Positions 8,928 to 17,744 of a stretch of DNA of 64,000 bases are shown piece after piece. The notes under the pieces were generated by a model. That model saw nothing but the letters and a program-made list of their open reading frames with translations, did not search any database and had not been told where the DNA came from. Position numbers and translations under genes: made by a program. Every line of letters begins with the position of its first letter. Position 1 is the first letter of the stretch. This DNA is from Candidatus Sulfobium mesophilum (GTDB lineage: Bacteria > Nitrospirota > Thermodesulfovibrionia > Thermodesulfovibrionales > UBA6898): the NCBI GenBank assembly GCA_900302705.1, contig OUUY01000064.1:40299-104298 (forward strand). Direction: 5' to 3'.

Positions 8928-9574
8928 TTCATCCTACCAGAACAAACCTGCTTATGTTAAGGGAAAAAGCGGTATCGGTCGCCAACAGCATACGCATACT
9001 GAAGGCAAGGAAGCAGGCACTGACGCGGGAGTTTCTTGAGACAACTCGGCCCTTTCTCAGATCGAGAGAGGAGATCAGGGCACGGTATGGAAAAGCACTT
9101 ACCGGACTCGCAGTGAGTCTGGGGCACGAAGGTAAAGAATGTATAGAATCCATAATCGCGGCAGCATCAAGGGATTTCAGGATAGATATCGCTGAAAAAA
9201 GTATATGGGGACTGAGGTACAAAGAAGTGGCCGCGCACGTTACCCCTGTGCGTGATCCCGCCGAGAGAGGATACGACTATTTTTCCACTACGCCCCATCT
9301 TGAGGAATGCATAAGAGAGTTCGAAAAGATCCTGGAGGCGCTTATCGGGATGGCTGCCTTCGAAGGGAAGTTAAAAAGACTTGGCGATGAGATTCTGAAA
9401 ACGAGCAGGAGGGTCAGGGTCCTGGAAGAAAGAGTGCTGCCGGGGCTGAATTACCAGCTGAGGGCGATAGCTCAGCACATAGGAGAACGGGAGAGAGAAT
9501 CATACTGCAGGTTAAAACGTTTCAGGGACAAAAAATCCCGGGAGAATAAGACTGCATTGAAAACGATGCGGTGA
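8924..9574 (+). CDS. V/A-type ATPase rotor subunit D
   Basis: This 216-residue protein consists of two long helical regions, as expected for the gamma-like rotor shaft. The N-terminal motif PTRTNLLMLREKAVSVAN and the C-terminal motif RRVRVLEERVLPGLNYQL are diagnostic of V-ATPase subunit D (the pattern RRVNALE...P in homologues). It overlaps the subunit B stop by four bases and is the last gene of the ATPase operon. A 63-base gap separates it from the next gene, and I see no strong terminator in that gap. Confidence 0.93.
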   Translation: MIHPTRTNLLMLREKAVSVANSIRILKARKQALTREFLETTRPFLRSREEIRARYGKALTGLAVSLGHEGKECIESIIAAASRDFRIDIAEKSIWGLRYKEVAAHVTPVRDPAERGYDYFSTTPHLEECIREFEKILEALIGMAAFEGKLKRLGDEILKTSRRVRVLEERVLPGLNYQLRAIAQHIGERERESYCRLKRFRDKKSRENKTALKTMR

Positions 9575-9637
9575 ATAAAACAATATTTTATGAGAATGTG
9601 ATAAAGTGCTCTGGTTGACAGCGGGAGGAAGATAGCT

Positions 9638-10141
9638 ATGGGCAAACGTGAAGGGTTGTATCTGGTGAAGACATATACATGGTATGTTGAGAGGCTGGTA
9701 TGGCTTGTGGCTGGCACTGATGTACTGGCCAGTTCCATCCTGAGCGCCGTTCATCATCCCAATTGGACTTTTTCAATACTTTTTGTTGGCCTCTGCTCTG
9801 TTATGGTCGCATTGACCGGTTTCTGTGTAGTCGGCAATATCCTCTGTCTATTTGGCTTCAGGCCCATGATACCTGTGAAAGTCGAATCTGCTAAAAAATG
9901 GCGCAGGTCTTTATATTTTATGCAGACCGACCGGTGGTTTCTCGAAAGATATATCTATATGTTCGTGGGAGTGAACCTTTCTCTAAGCTCTATGCTTGCC
10001 AGGTTCTACAGCCCCAACTGGCTCTTCTTTACAGGGTTTGTCGGGACGGCAACGATTACGTTTGCCTTCACCGGTTTTTGCATCATGGCAAACCTTCTTT
10101 ACCGACTAGGCGCTGAACCGAGACTTTGCAGATACATTTAG
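9638..10141 (+). CDS. Membrane protein with two tandem DUF2892-like units
   Basis: This 167-residue protein contains the same ~70-residue unit twice (about residues 7-77 and 90-160). Each unit has an aromatic/basic lead (WYVERLVW; WFLERYIY), a first transmembrane helix, the element PNW(T/L)F, and a second helix ending in TGFC(V/I)...N(I/L)L followed by a short GFRP / GAEP tail. This resembles DUF2892 (YgaP-like inner membrane) domains, normally a single unit of about 65 residues. The function is unknown. A good Shine-Dalgarno (GGGAGGAAG) precedes the ATG. It sits between the ATPase and the symporter-kinase operon and could belong to either. Confidence 0.65.
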   Translation: MGKREGLYLVKTYTWYVERLVWLVAGTDVLASSILSAVHHPNWTFSILFVGLCSVMVALTGFCVVGNILCLFGFRPMIPVKVESAKKWRRSLYFMQTDRWFLERYIYMFVGVNLSLSSMLARFYSPNWLFFTGFVGTATITFAFTGFCIMANLLYRLGAEPRLCRYI

Positions 10142-10186
10142 ACGGTTTTTAAGGTTATGAACTTGTCGAAACGGAAGATTCGATGG

Positions 10187-10216
10187 TTGATTAGTTAATG
10201 CCTGCCGTGATAAATT
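10187..10216 (+). promoter_or_regulatory. Weak candidate promoter before the small membrane protein and symporter-kinase
   Basis: TTGATT (10187-10192), an 18-base spacer and TAAATT (10211-10216) loosely fit sigma70. The -10 ends six bases before ATG 10223 and there is no Shine-Dalgarno, so a leaderless transcript is possible. The match is modest. Confidence 0.3.
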
Positions 10217-10222
10217 CAGATA

Positions 10223-10405
10223 ATGAGTAATAAGGAGATATGGTTCTTCCTCTTTTTTTTCGGGGTGCTTCTTTTTAACTGGCCTTTCCTTGAAGTCTTT
10301 GCTCTTTCGCTGCCTTACTACCTGTTTATTATCTGGGGTGTCTTTATTATCGTTGTCATCGTGGTAATAAAAAAAATGAATAAGCAGAGTAGCTGGCGTG
10401 TTTAA
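10223..10405 (+). CDS. Small membrane protein coupled to the symporter-kinase (CbrX-like position)
   Basis: This 60-residue protein is almost wholly hydrophobic, with two predicted membrane helices (about residues 5-24 and 30-50) and a basic tail (KKMNKQSSW). Its stop overlaps the GTG start of the downstream symporter-kinase (GTGTTTAA), so translation of the kinase probably depends on it. A small protein overlapping the start of a symporter-type sensor kinase is also seen in the Pseudomonas cbrXAB operon; the parallel is in layout, and I cannot show sequence homology. It may also stabilise the kinase in the membrane. Confidence 0.65.
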   Translation: MSNKEIWFFLFFFGVLLFNWPFLEVFALSLPYYLFIIWGVFIIVVIVVIKKMNKQSSWRV

Positions 10406-13400
10406 GGGCTGGCTCCTTTTTACGTTCATACTTGGCTATCTGAGCCTTCTGTTTCTTATTGCATATTATGCCGACAGGAGGGAGAAGACCGGCAGAAGCA
10501 TAGTCTCCAATCCTTACGTGTATGCGCTTTCGATGGCGGTATATTGCACCTCCTGGACCTTTTATGGAAGTGTGGGCAAGGCTGCGACATCAGGATTGTC
10601 CTTTCTCACTATATATCTTGGACCTACCCTCATGGCCTCTCTATGGCTGGTAATTCTGAGAAAGATCATCATAATAGCAAAAGAAAACAGGATTACCACG
10701 ATAGCCGACTTTATCGGATCCCGCTACGGCAATTCGATTCTTCTTTCTGCTCTTGTGGCCATTGTTGCAGTTGTAGGCATTACCCCGTACCTGGGGTTGC
10801 AGATTAAGGCCATTATTAAAACATTCACTATACTCGCCGGAGAAACGAAAGGGAGCGCCGAGGCGGGATGGTTCATAACTCTGATACTGGGAATCTTCGC
10901 GATCATCTTCGGCGCCCGAAGACTGGATTCCTCGGAAAGACACGAGGGTCTGATTTTTGCCATTGCCTTTGAATCCATAGTCAAGCTTCTGGCCTTCCTG
11001 GTTGTCGGCGTATTTGTGACATACGGCATGTTTGGCGGTTTTTCCGATATCTTTGCAAGGATACAGGATTCGGAATACAGCGAACTTCTTTATCTCGGCA
11101 GCGCAGTGAGCTATAAGGAATGGGGTTCACTTCTCTTTCTTTCCATGATGGCGATTATGTTTCTTCCTAGGCAGTTTCATGTTGCTGTCGTGGAGAACTC
11201 TGATGTGTCGCACGTTTCCAAGGCCATGTGGTTATTCCCTCTGTATCTCTTCCTCATTAATATTTTCGTGATACCTGTAGCATTCGGCGGTCTTCTTCTG
11301 GGCGGTGGTCAGGCGGACGCCGATAATTTCGTCCTGACTATTCCATTGGGACAAAACGCTTATCCTGTCGCCCTGATAGCTTTTATAGGCGGCTTTTCCG
11401 CCGCTACCGGCATGGTGATAGTTGAATCACTTGCTCTTAGCACGATGGTGATGAACAATCTGGTGATGCCCGCTATTTACCGGTTCAATGAGATGAGGGG
11501 ATTTCCGGCCATAATCCTTAACCTAAAAAGGGTCATAATCCTTGTATGCGTCTTTCTTGGTTATTTTTTCGCTGTTTCGATCGGTGAGTTTTATTCCCTT
11601 GTGGATATAGGGCTTAAGTCGTTTGAGGCTGTGACAATTTTTGCGCCGGCCATAATCCTTGGGCTATTCTGGAAGAGAGGAAACAAAAACGGAGCCACTA
11701 TAGGTATCATCGCAGGCTTTGCAGTCTGGTTCTATACGCTTTTGATGCCGGCCCTCTTAAAATCTGGCATGCTTACTGAAAAGGGCTTCTTCGGTTATCT
11801 TCTGCATTCGGAGATCCTGAACCCTCATGCCTTGTTTGGGGTGGAGGGGTTTGACAAATGGAGTCATTCTCTCTTTTGGGGGCTTTTCTTTAACCTGGCT
11901 TTTTACATCGGCTTTTCGATTTTCACGCGGCAGACTGAAGAAGAACAGAAACAGTCGCTGCTTTTCGTTGAGTCCTATTCTCCAAAGATGCTGCCCTCAA
12001 AGGGCAATTACAGTATACAGCAGATCACGGACGTCCTGGGACAGTATGTTGGCAGAAGGGAGTCGCGGGAGATCGTGGAGCAGTTCATCGCCAGAAACAG
12101 CATCAGGCGCGAATCCATATCCAGACAGGAACTTATCAGGCTGAAGGACGAAGCCGAGAGAGTTCTTTCAGGCGCCCTCGGTTCCGCTATAGCAACGATT
12201 ATCTTCGAAGATAAGTTGACACTGACTGAGAGCGAAAGAGGGGAGCTTTCGACTTCGATAAAACAGATAACCGAAACGCTGCGATTGTCGAGACAGGAGC
12301 TTGCCGAGGCCAACAGGAACCTGGCTTATCTGAAGGAGTTCAGCGAAAACATTATCGAGAGCGCTCCGCTGGGAATTGTTACCATTGATTCTGCTCTGCT
12401 GGTGAGGTACTGGAACAAGGAAATAGTGAATATGACCGGCATAAAAAAGGGGGAAGCCTTCAACCGCCCTATTAATAAACTTATGCCTTGGGTGCCGGGG
12501 GAAGTATTTCTTCACAGCGAACAGGGTGAGATGACCGTTCAAAACCCGGCTATGCAGACTCTCAAGATAAACATAAGCCCCCTTAAAGATCCTTCGGGGG
12601 GGTTTGTTGTTATCCTCGAAGATATCACTGAAAAGAAGAAGATGGAAGAGCAGCTTTTTCAGGCGTCTAAGCTTGCCAGCATCGGGAAATTGACTGCGGG
12701 AATATCGCATGAAATCGGCAATCCCCTTGCTTCGATATCCTCACTTGTGCAGGAGATCAGATCACTGAGAGGGGAGACTTTCAGCCAGGTGCCTTATAGG
12801 GACGGCGAGACGCCGGTATCAGAAAACAACCACGGAAATGGGGATGGTGAGGACAGTCTTTTTCTCGAGGAATCCCTTAGGACGATCAATAACCATATCG
12901 AACGGATTGCCAAGATAGTCCGCAGTCTCGGCGATTTTGCCAGGACATCTTCAAGGGAAAAGATTAAATCTAATGTTTCTGAGATCCTTGACAGGACTGT
13001 CAATCTGGTTAGGTACGATAAGAGATTCAAAAATGTGCGGCTTGTTTCAAACATCGAACCCATTCCTGAGCTTATGATAAATGCAGACCGCATGCAGCAG
13101 GTATTTCTTAACCTTATGCTTAATGCGATAGATGCCATGCCGTCAGGTGGAACTCTTACCGTATCTATGAAGCGCAGGGGAGATTCAGTCGAAATTGTCT
13201 TCAGCGATACCGGTGTAGGCATTGACGAGGTGATAATAGACAGGATATTCGATCCCTTCTTCACTACTAAGCCGTTTGGAAAGGGTACTGGCCTTGGGTT
13301 GAGCATGTGCTACGGCATAATCAGGGAACATAACGGCACTATTTCAGTGAAGAGCAAAAAGGGTGAAGGAACGACTTTTACGATCAATCTGCCGGTGGAA

Positions 13401-13406
13401 GAATGA
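10398..13406 (+). CDS. Symporter-fused sensor histidine kinase (CbrA/CrbS-like)
   Basis: This 1002-residue protein starts at GTG 10398. Residues ~1-510 form a sodium:solute symporter (SLC5-like) domain of about 13 membrane helices. Next come a linker that may hold a STAC-like element (~520-640), a PAS domain (~650-750, SENIIESAPLGIVTID), a HisKA domain with ISHEIGNPLASI (phosphoacceptor H771), and an HATPase domain with GVGIDEVIIDRIFDPFF and GTGLGLSM. Such fusions sense or transport a substrate and phosphorylate a partner; CbrA handles histidine/carbon status and CrbS controls acetate use. The partner here is the sigma54 regulator 65 bases downstream. The acetate genes 4 kb further on suggest acetate or a related carboxylate as signal, by inference. 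Confidence 0.92.
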   Translation: MFKGWLLFTFILGYLSLLFLIAYYADRREKTGRSIVSNPYVYALSMAVYCTSWTFYGSVGKAATSGLSFLTIYLGPTLMASLWLVILRKIIIIAKENRITTIADFIGSRYGNSILLSALVAIVAVVGITPYLGLQIKAIIKTFTILAGETKGSAEAGWFITLILGIFAIIFGARRLDSSERHEGLIFAIAFESIVKLLAFLVVGVFVTYGMFGGFSDIFARIQDSEYSELLYLGSAVSYKEWGSLLFLSMMAIMFLPRQFHVAVVENSDVSHVSKAMWLFPLYLFLINIFVIPVAFGGLLLGGGQADADNFVLTIPLGQNAYPVALIAFIGGFSAATGMVIVESLALSTMVMNNLVMPAIYRFNEMRGFPAIILNLKRVIILVCVFLGYFFAVSIGEFYSLVDIGLKSFEAVTIFAPAIILGLFWKRGNKNGATIGIIAGFAVWFYTLLMPALLKSGMLTEKGFFGYLLHSEILNPHALFGVEGFDKWSHSLFWGLFFNLAFYIGFSIFTRQTEEEQKQSLLFVESYSPKMLPSKGNYSIQQITDVLGQYVGRRESREIVEQFIARNSIRRESISRQELIRLKDEAERVLSGALGSAIATIIFEDKLTLTESERGELSTSIKQITETLRLSRQELAEANRNLAYLKEFSENIIESAPLGIVTIDSALLVRYWNKEIVNMTGIKKGEAFNRPINKLMPWVPGEVFLHSEQGEMTVQNPAMQTLKINISPLKDPSGGFVVILEDITEKKKMEEQLFQASKLASIGKLTAGISHEIGNPLASISSLVQEIRSLRGETFSQVPYRDGETPVSENNHGNGDGEDSLFLEESLRTINNHIERIAKIVRSLGDFARTSSREKIKSNVSEILDRTVNLVRYDKRFKNVRLVSNIEPIPELMINADRMQQVFLNLMLNAIDAMPSGGTLTVSMKRRGDSVEIVFSDTGVGIDEVIIDRIFDPFFTTKPFGKGTGLGLSMCYGIIREHNGTISVKSKKGEGTTFTINLPVEE

Positions 13407-13470
13407 TGTCATCTTCAGGTACGACGCTGTTATAATAGAGCGCCCAAATGCCTGTTGAAAGAGGACGAAG

Positions 13471-14817
13471 ATGACTGAAAAGTTATTGATTATCGAAGAC
13501 GAAGAAACCCTGCGCGAGTCTCTGAAGCGAGTATTCCTTCGTGAACAGTACGAAACAGATGTGGCTGAGAGTGCTGAGACAGCCCTAAACATGATAGACG
13601 GCAGGATCTACGATCTGATCATCACCGACATAATTCTTCCGGGTATCAGCGGCATCGAGTTTCTTAAGAAATGCAGGGAGCAGAACCCCGAACAGGTAGT
13701 AATCATTATTACAGCGTACGCCTCGCTTGAAACTGCTGTGGAGGCGTTGCGTGCCGGCGCCTACGATTACATTGTCAAGCCGATTATCCACGAAGAAATC
13801 AAAAGGATAGTAAGGAACGCCCTACGGGAAAGGGCCTTAAGGGCCGAAAACACTATCCTCAAGAAGCAGATAGAAGAGCGGTACGACTTTGACAAAATTA
13901 TTGGGGAAAGCAGGGTAGTTACCGATCTAATCGGGGAGGTAAAAAGGGTTGCTGACGCCAAAAGCAATGTTCTCATACTCGGCGAGACGGGGACCGGGAA
14001 GGAATTGTTTGCCAGGGCTATCCATTTCAACGGCTCAAGGAGAAATAATCCTTTTGTCCCTATTAATTGCAGTGCCATCCCTGAAAATCTTCTGGAATCT
14101 GAGCTTTTTGGCTATGTTAAAGGCGCTTTTACCGGAGCAGTTAATTCAAAACGAGGACTTTTTGAAGAGGCCGACGGAGGTACTGTTTTTCTCGACGAGA
14201 TCGGGGATCTTAGTCTTTCTCTTCAGGCAAAACTGCTAAGGGTGATTGACGACCATGAGATCAGGCCACTGGGCGGTGTGCAGACGAGAAAGGTCGATAT
14301 TAGGTTCATTACAGCAACAAACAAGGAGATAAACAAGGCGGTTAGGGACGGCTCTTTCAGAGAGGATCTCTTCTTCAGGATAAATGTTATGACGCTGGTG
14401 CTGCCTCCACTGAGAGAGCGCAAGGAGGATATAATAATTCTTGCGAAGCATTTCCTGGAGAGATATGCCGCTGAAATAGGCAAGAATGTTAAATTTATTG
14501 ACGATACCACCTATAAAGTGCTGACGGCTTACTACTGGCCCGGTAATGTGAGGGAGTTGCAAAACATTATAGAAAGGGCCGTACTGATTACCGATAACAA
14601 CACTGTCTTTCCTGAACATCTGCCCGAGGGCATGAAAGGCGTTTCCACTTTTTCGTCAGAGTCGATCGAAAAAATCCTTTCGATCGAGGATTATACAAAG
14701 GAATTTATATTGCGTTACCAGCATAGCTATGGCGAACAAAAACTCTCAGGTTTGCTTGGAATAACAAGAAAATCCTTATGGGAAAAGAGGAAAAAGTGGG
14801 GAATATCAAGAAGATAG
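13471..14817 (+). CDS. Sigma54-dependent response regulator, NtrC family (CbrB-like)
   Basis: This 448-residue protein has three parts: a receiver domain with phosphoacceptor D53 (LIITDIILPG), an AAA+ domain with Walker A GETGTGKE (171-178) and the sigma54-contact loop GAFTGA (218-223), and a C-terminal Fis-type helix-turn-helix (SGLLGITRKSLWEKRKKW). It should activate sigma54 promoters when phosphorylated by the upstream symporter-kinase. A clear ribosome binding site (AAGAGGACGAAG) precedes the ATG. A plausible -24/-12 element lies before the acetate operon at 17701. An inverted repeat with GTTAC half-sites lies just after this gene and could be its own binding site. Confidence 0.95.
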   Translation: MTEKLLIIEDEETLRESLKRVFLREQYETDVAESAETALNMIDGRIYDLIITDIILPGISGIEFLKKCREQNPEQVVIIITAYASLETAVEALRAGAYDYIVKPIIHEEIKRIVRNALRERALRAENTILKKQIEERYDFDKIIGESRVVTDLIGEVKRVADAKSNVLILGETGTGKELFARAIHFNGSRRNNPFVPINCSAIPENLLESELFGYVKGAFTGAVNSKRGLFEEADGGTVFLDEIGDLSLSLQAKLLRVIDDHEIRPLGGVQTRKVDIRFITATNKEINKAVRDGSFREDLFFRINVMTLVLPPLRERKEDIIILAKHFLERYAAEIGKNVKFIDDTTYKVLTAYYWPGNVRELQNIIERAVLITDNNTVFPEHLPEGMKGVSTFSSESIEKILSIEDYTKEFILRYQHSYGEQKLSGLLGITRKSLWEKRKKWGISRR

Positions 14818-14822
14818 GCTAG

Positions 14823-14871
14823 TGTTACTATATTTCACATTGGTTTGTGATATAATGTAACCTTTGGTAAC
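14823..14871 (+). promoter_or_regulatory. Inverted repeat with GTTAC/GTAAC half-sites
   Basis: The arms GTTACTATATTTCACA (14824-14839) and TTGTGATATAATGTAAC (14845-14861) are near-perfect inverted repeats around a 5-base centre. Further GGTAAC copies lie at 14866-14871 and 14930-14935. From memory, the reported CbrB target in Pseudomonas contains TGTTAC/GTAACA half-sites, so this could be an operator for the adjacent sigma54 regulator. Without binding data this is only a candidate. Confidence 0.45.
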
Positions 14872-14878
14872 GTCGCAT

Positions 14879-14903
14879 TGCCTTGAAAAATAAGGCATTT
14901 TTT
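14879..14903 (+). terminator. Rho-independent terminator after the response regulator
   Basis: The stem TGCCTT / AAGGCA (14879-14884 and 14892-14897) has a 7-base loop and is followed by six T. The stem is short but the T-run is good. It would end the kinase-regulator transcript, or a short RNA starting within the inverted repeat just upstream. Confidence 0.6.
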
Positions 14904-15084
14904 CAACTTTGAAACTGGTCGTCACAATTGGTAACATAGCTATTTTAATCTAAATCACCGGCTTTAGTTTGACGTTAGAGTATAGCTTTAATTGTCCTGT
15001 CTAAGTTATCTACATTAAACACAAGTCTTGCTGTTCTCCCTTCTTCGTGATAACGGGCATATACATTGCTTATCTTCCATATCG

Positions 15085-16989
15085 ATGGTCATTACCGAAG
15101 ATCTGATAGACTTCCTGAAGAGCGTCCCCCCATTTCAATTTTTAGACGAACAATTATTGAATGATATCGCTCGCAGCGTCTCCATGGAGTTTTATCCAAA
15201 GGGGACTACGGTTCTTCACCAGGACGGCCCTCCCAGTGATGCACTTAGGATCATCAAGAAAGGGGCGGTAAAGGTCTTCTTCGCCCCTGAGAAGGGGGAG
15301 GAGGTTCTTATCGATTACAGGAGTGAGGGAGAGTCCTTTGGGCTTCTTTCTTTGGTGGGAGGAGACAAGTCACGTGCCACAGTGGTTGCTGTTGAGGACA
15401 CCATATGTTATCTGATCGGAAGAGGCGGCGTCCTGAAACTCGTGGATGCTCACCCATCCTTCACGGAATTCTTCTTTAAATCGTTCCTGAATAAATATAT
15501 TGATAAAACATATCAGGAAATGCATAACAAAAGCCTCCTCTTCGGTGGGGGCGATAAACCTCTCTTTACAACACCGGTTGGCGAAATTGGGACAAAAGGG
15601 GTCCTGAGTGCGTCACAGGAGATATCGATCAGAGAGGGCGCAGAAGTGATGTCTCAGAACAGGATGAGTTCGCTGGTGCTCGTGGACAAAGAGGGGGTCC
15701 CTACAGGCATCGTTACTGACAGGGATCTTAGGGATAAGGTGGTATCCAAGGGCAGACCGGTAACTGACGCGATAAGCAGTATCATGAGTGTTTCCCTGAT
15801 AAAGACCGAAGCCCGCGACTATTGTTTTGAGGCCCTTTTGAAGATGATACGGTATAACATTCACCATCTGCTTGTCGTTGACGAGGGCAAACTCAAGGGG
15901 ATCGTGACGAACCACGACCTTATGATGATGCAGGGGACATCACCCATCTCCCTCGTAAGGGACATAGAGAGTCAGCATACCGTGGAGGGGCTTGCCCCGG
16001 CTGCGAAAAAGACGAATGAAATCATAGGCCTTCTCCTTAAAGAAGGGGCCAGGGCCAGTAACATCACGAGGATAATTACAGAGATTAACGACAGGCTCCT
16101 GAAAAAGATATTGGAGCTTGCAGAAAAGGAGTTTGGAAAGCCCCCCGTCAGGTACTGCTGGATAATTTTTGGCAGCGAAGGCCGGAAGGAGCAGACGTTC
16201 AGGACAGACCAGGATAACGCAATAATCTATGAAGACCCCTTGACCGACAGTGACGATGCGCGGAGCAGGACCTACTTTACTGTTTTTTCTGCCTTTGTCA
16301 GGGATAGCCTTCTTAAGTTGGGGGTTCCGCGCTGTCCTGCAAATTATATGGCAAGCAACCCTGAGTGGTGCCAGCCGGTGAAACAGTGGAAAAAATATTT
16401 TTCGACATGGGTGTATACCCCCACGCCCGACGCGGTCATGAAGTCTCTGATATTTTTTGATTTCAGACCGCTATACGGCGACCTTAGCCTTGCCGAATCA
16501 CTCCGGGACTCCCTGCATGCGCTCCTTGAGGGGCAGATGATATTTCTGGGATATATGGCCAACATGATTATAAAGAACACGCCGCCGGTTGGATTCTTCA
16601 AGTCTTTCATAGTTGAAAAAAGTGGGGAACATAAGAATGAGCTGAACATGAAAGTCAAGGGCATTGCTCCTATTGTCGACATGGCCAGACTCTTTGCTCT
16701 TGAAAAAGGTGTCCGTGAGACATCGACTATCGAACGGCTTTCCACGCTAAAAGAAAAACATACCATAGTGAAGGAATTTGCTGACGAATTGGAACATGCA
16801 TTTGAATTTATGATGCTCCTGAGAATTCAGCATCAGTTCGAGCAGATGGAGTCAGGTAAGGAGCCGAATAACTTTATCAACCCTAACAGCCTTAGCAATC
16901 TAGAAAAGAAGATGATGAAGCAGTCTTTTAATCTGATAACAAGGCTGCAAGACATCATTATAGAGCGGTATAAGCCGCTTATCTGGTGA
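15085..16989 (+). CDS. cNMP-binding / CBS-pair / DUF294 nucleotidyltransferase-like protein
   Basis: I chose the ATG at 15085 (634 residues); an in-frame TTG at 15028 adds 19 residues without a ribosome site. Residues ~5-125 form a cyclic-nucleotide-binding fold (GESFGLLSLVGG). Residues ~175-305 are a CBS pair (SSLVLVDKEGVPTGIVTDRDL and a second copy ending KGIVTNHDL). Residues ~355-500 are a DUF294 domain with the nucleotidyltransferase signature FGSEGRKEQTFRTDQDNA, related to GlnD. A C-terminal helical domain follows. The family is often encoded with a DnaQ-like exonuclease and acetate permease, exactly as here, and probably regulates that module, but its enzymatic activity is not established. 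Confidence 0.85.
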   Translation: MVITEDLIDFLKSVPPFQFLDEQLLNDIARSVSMEFYPKGTTVLHQDGPPSDALRIIKKGAVKVFFAPEKGEEVLIDYRSEGESFGLLSLVGGDKSRATVVAVEDTICYLIGRGGVLKLVDAHPSFTEFFFKSFLNKYIDKTYQEMHNKSLLFGGGDKPLFTTPVGEIGTKGVLSASQEISIREGAEVMSQNRMSSLVLVDKEGVPTGIVTDRDLRDKVVSKGRPVTDAISSIMSVSLIKTEARDYCFEALLKMIRYNIHHLLVVDEGKLKGIVTNHDLMMMQGTSPISLVRDIESQHTVEGLAPAAKKTNEIIGLLLKEGARASNITRIITEINDRLLKKILELAEKEFGKPPVRYCWIIFGSEGRKEQTFRTDQDNAIIYEDPLTDSDDARSRTYFTVFSAFVRDSLLKLGVPRCPANYMASNPEWCQPVKQWKKYFSTWVYTPTPDAVMKSLIFFDFRPLYGDLSLAESLRDSLHALLEGQMIFLGYMANMIIKNTPPVGFFKSFIVEKSGEHKNELNMKVKGIAPIVDMARLFALEKGVRETSTIERLSTLKEKHTIVKEFADELEHAFEFMMLLRIQHQFEQMESGKEPNNFINPNSLSNLEKKMMKQSFNLITRLQDIIIERYKPLIW

Positions 16990-16996
16990 AAGAAGA

Positions 16997-17695
16997 ATGC
17001 TTAGTTTCATAACGGGCAGGAGCAAGAGTGATGAAAAGGAAAGCAGACTCCAAGAAACGCAATATGTGGTCATAGACACTGAGCTTACAGGTCTCAATGG
17101 TCGAAGAGACTCGATTGTGTCGATAGGGGCCGTGAGGATGAAAGGCGGAAGAATAGACATTGGAGAATCTTTTTATAAGATGATGAATCCTGAAACCTCT
17201 CTCACAGCGGAAAGCGTGGTCATTCACGAAATCATGCCTTCTGATGTGGTCATGAAGCCCAATATTGACGCTGTGCTCGGTGATTTTCTTGATTATTGCG
17301 GGACTGATGTCTTAGTCGGCTTTTGTGTGAGTGTTGACATGGAATTTCTTAACAGGGAGACCAAAAGGCTTTTTGGCGCTCCTCTGGGAAACCAGGTCAT
17401 AGACATTTATCCGCTGTTCGAATGGTTATTGAAAAAAGGAATCTTTAGCGGCGAAAAGGCAGCCCTTTTGTCCAGTCGCTATCAACTTTATGACATCGCA
17501 AGATGTTTTGACATCGAGGTTAACGGAGCTCACAACGCTATAATTGACGCATTTATTACAGCACAAATATTTCAGAGGTTTATTCCGTTGCTGTCGAAGG
17601 CCGGGATGAAGAGCGCGGCGGATCTCGTGAAACTGACAAAGAATTTCAAAGGAGGTGATCATAACCGGATATCAAGCAACATAAGTAACTTTTAG
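16997..17695 (+). CDS. DnaQ-like 3'-5' exonuclease
   Basis: This 232-residue protein belongs to the DEDD exonuclease superfamily. The ExoI motif is VVIDTELTG (D-x-E), the ExoII region follows near VLVGFCVSVDMEFL, and the ExoIII region lies near NGAHNAIIDA (H-x-x-x-x-D). These are the metal-binding residues expected for an active DnaQ/RNase T fold. It starts seven bases after the DUF294 gene, so the two are almost certainly translated from one mRNA. This pairing recurs next to acetate transporters in Proteobacteria. The substrate is unknown; it is unlikely to be the replicative epsilon subunit. Confidence 0.85.
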   Translation: MLSFITGRSKSDEKESRLQETQYVVIDTELTGLNGRRDSIVSIGAVRMKGGRIDIGESFYKMMNPETSLTAESVVIHEIMPSDVVMKPNIDAVLGDFLDYCGTDVLVGFCVSVDMEFLNRETKRLFGAPLGNQVIDIYPLFEWLLKKGIFSGEKAALLSSRYQLYDIARCFDIEVNGAHNAIIDAFITAQIFQRFIPLLSKAGMKSAADLVKLTKNFKGGDHNRISSNISNF

Positions 17696-17700
17696 TGAAA

Positions 17701-17716
17701 AGGCTGCAATTATGCA
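17701..17716 (+). promoter_or_regulatory. Candidate sigma54 (-24/-12) promoter of the acetate operon
   Basis: AGGCTGCAATTATGCA has GG at 17702-17703 and GC at 17714-17715, with the required ten-base interval. Seven of the twelve informative consensus positions match. Transcription would start near 17727, just before the Shine-Dalgarno at 17731-17736 and ATG at 17745. An NtrC-type activator is encoded about 3 kb upstream. The match is moderate and no upstream activator site is evident nearby. Confidence 0.4.
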
Positions 17717-17744
17717 GTTAACCTAGTAAGAGGAGGTAGTGGGA

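Noticed and set aside
15028..15084. TTG-started N-terminal extension of the DUF294 protein
   Set aside because: The 19 added residues have no match to the cNMP-binding fold and no ribosome site.
14904..15084. CrcZ-like small RNA after the CbrB-like regulator
   Set aside because: I found no GG-N10-GC promoter, no repeated CA-rich motif and no second terminator, so it stays a hypothesis only.
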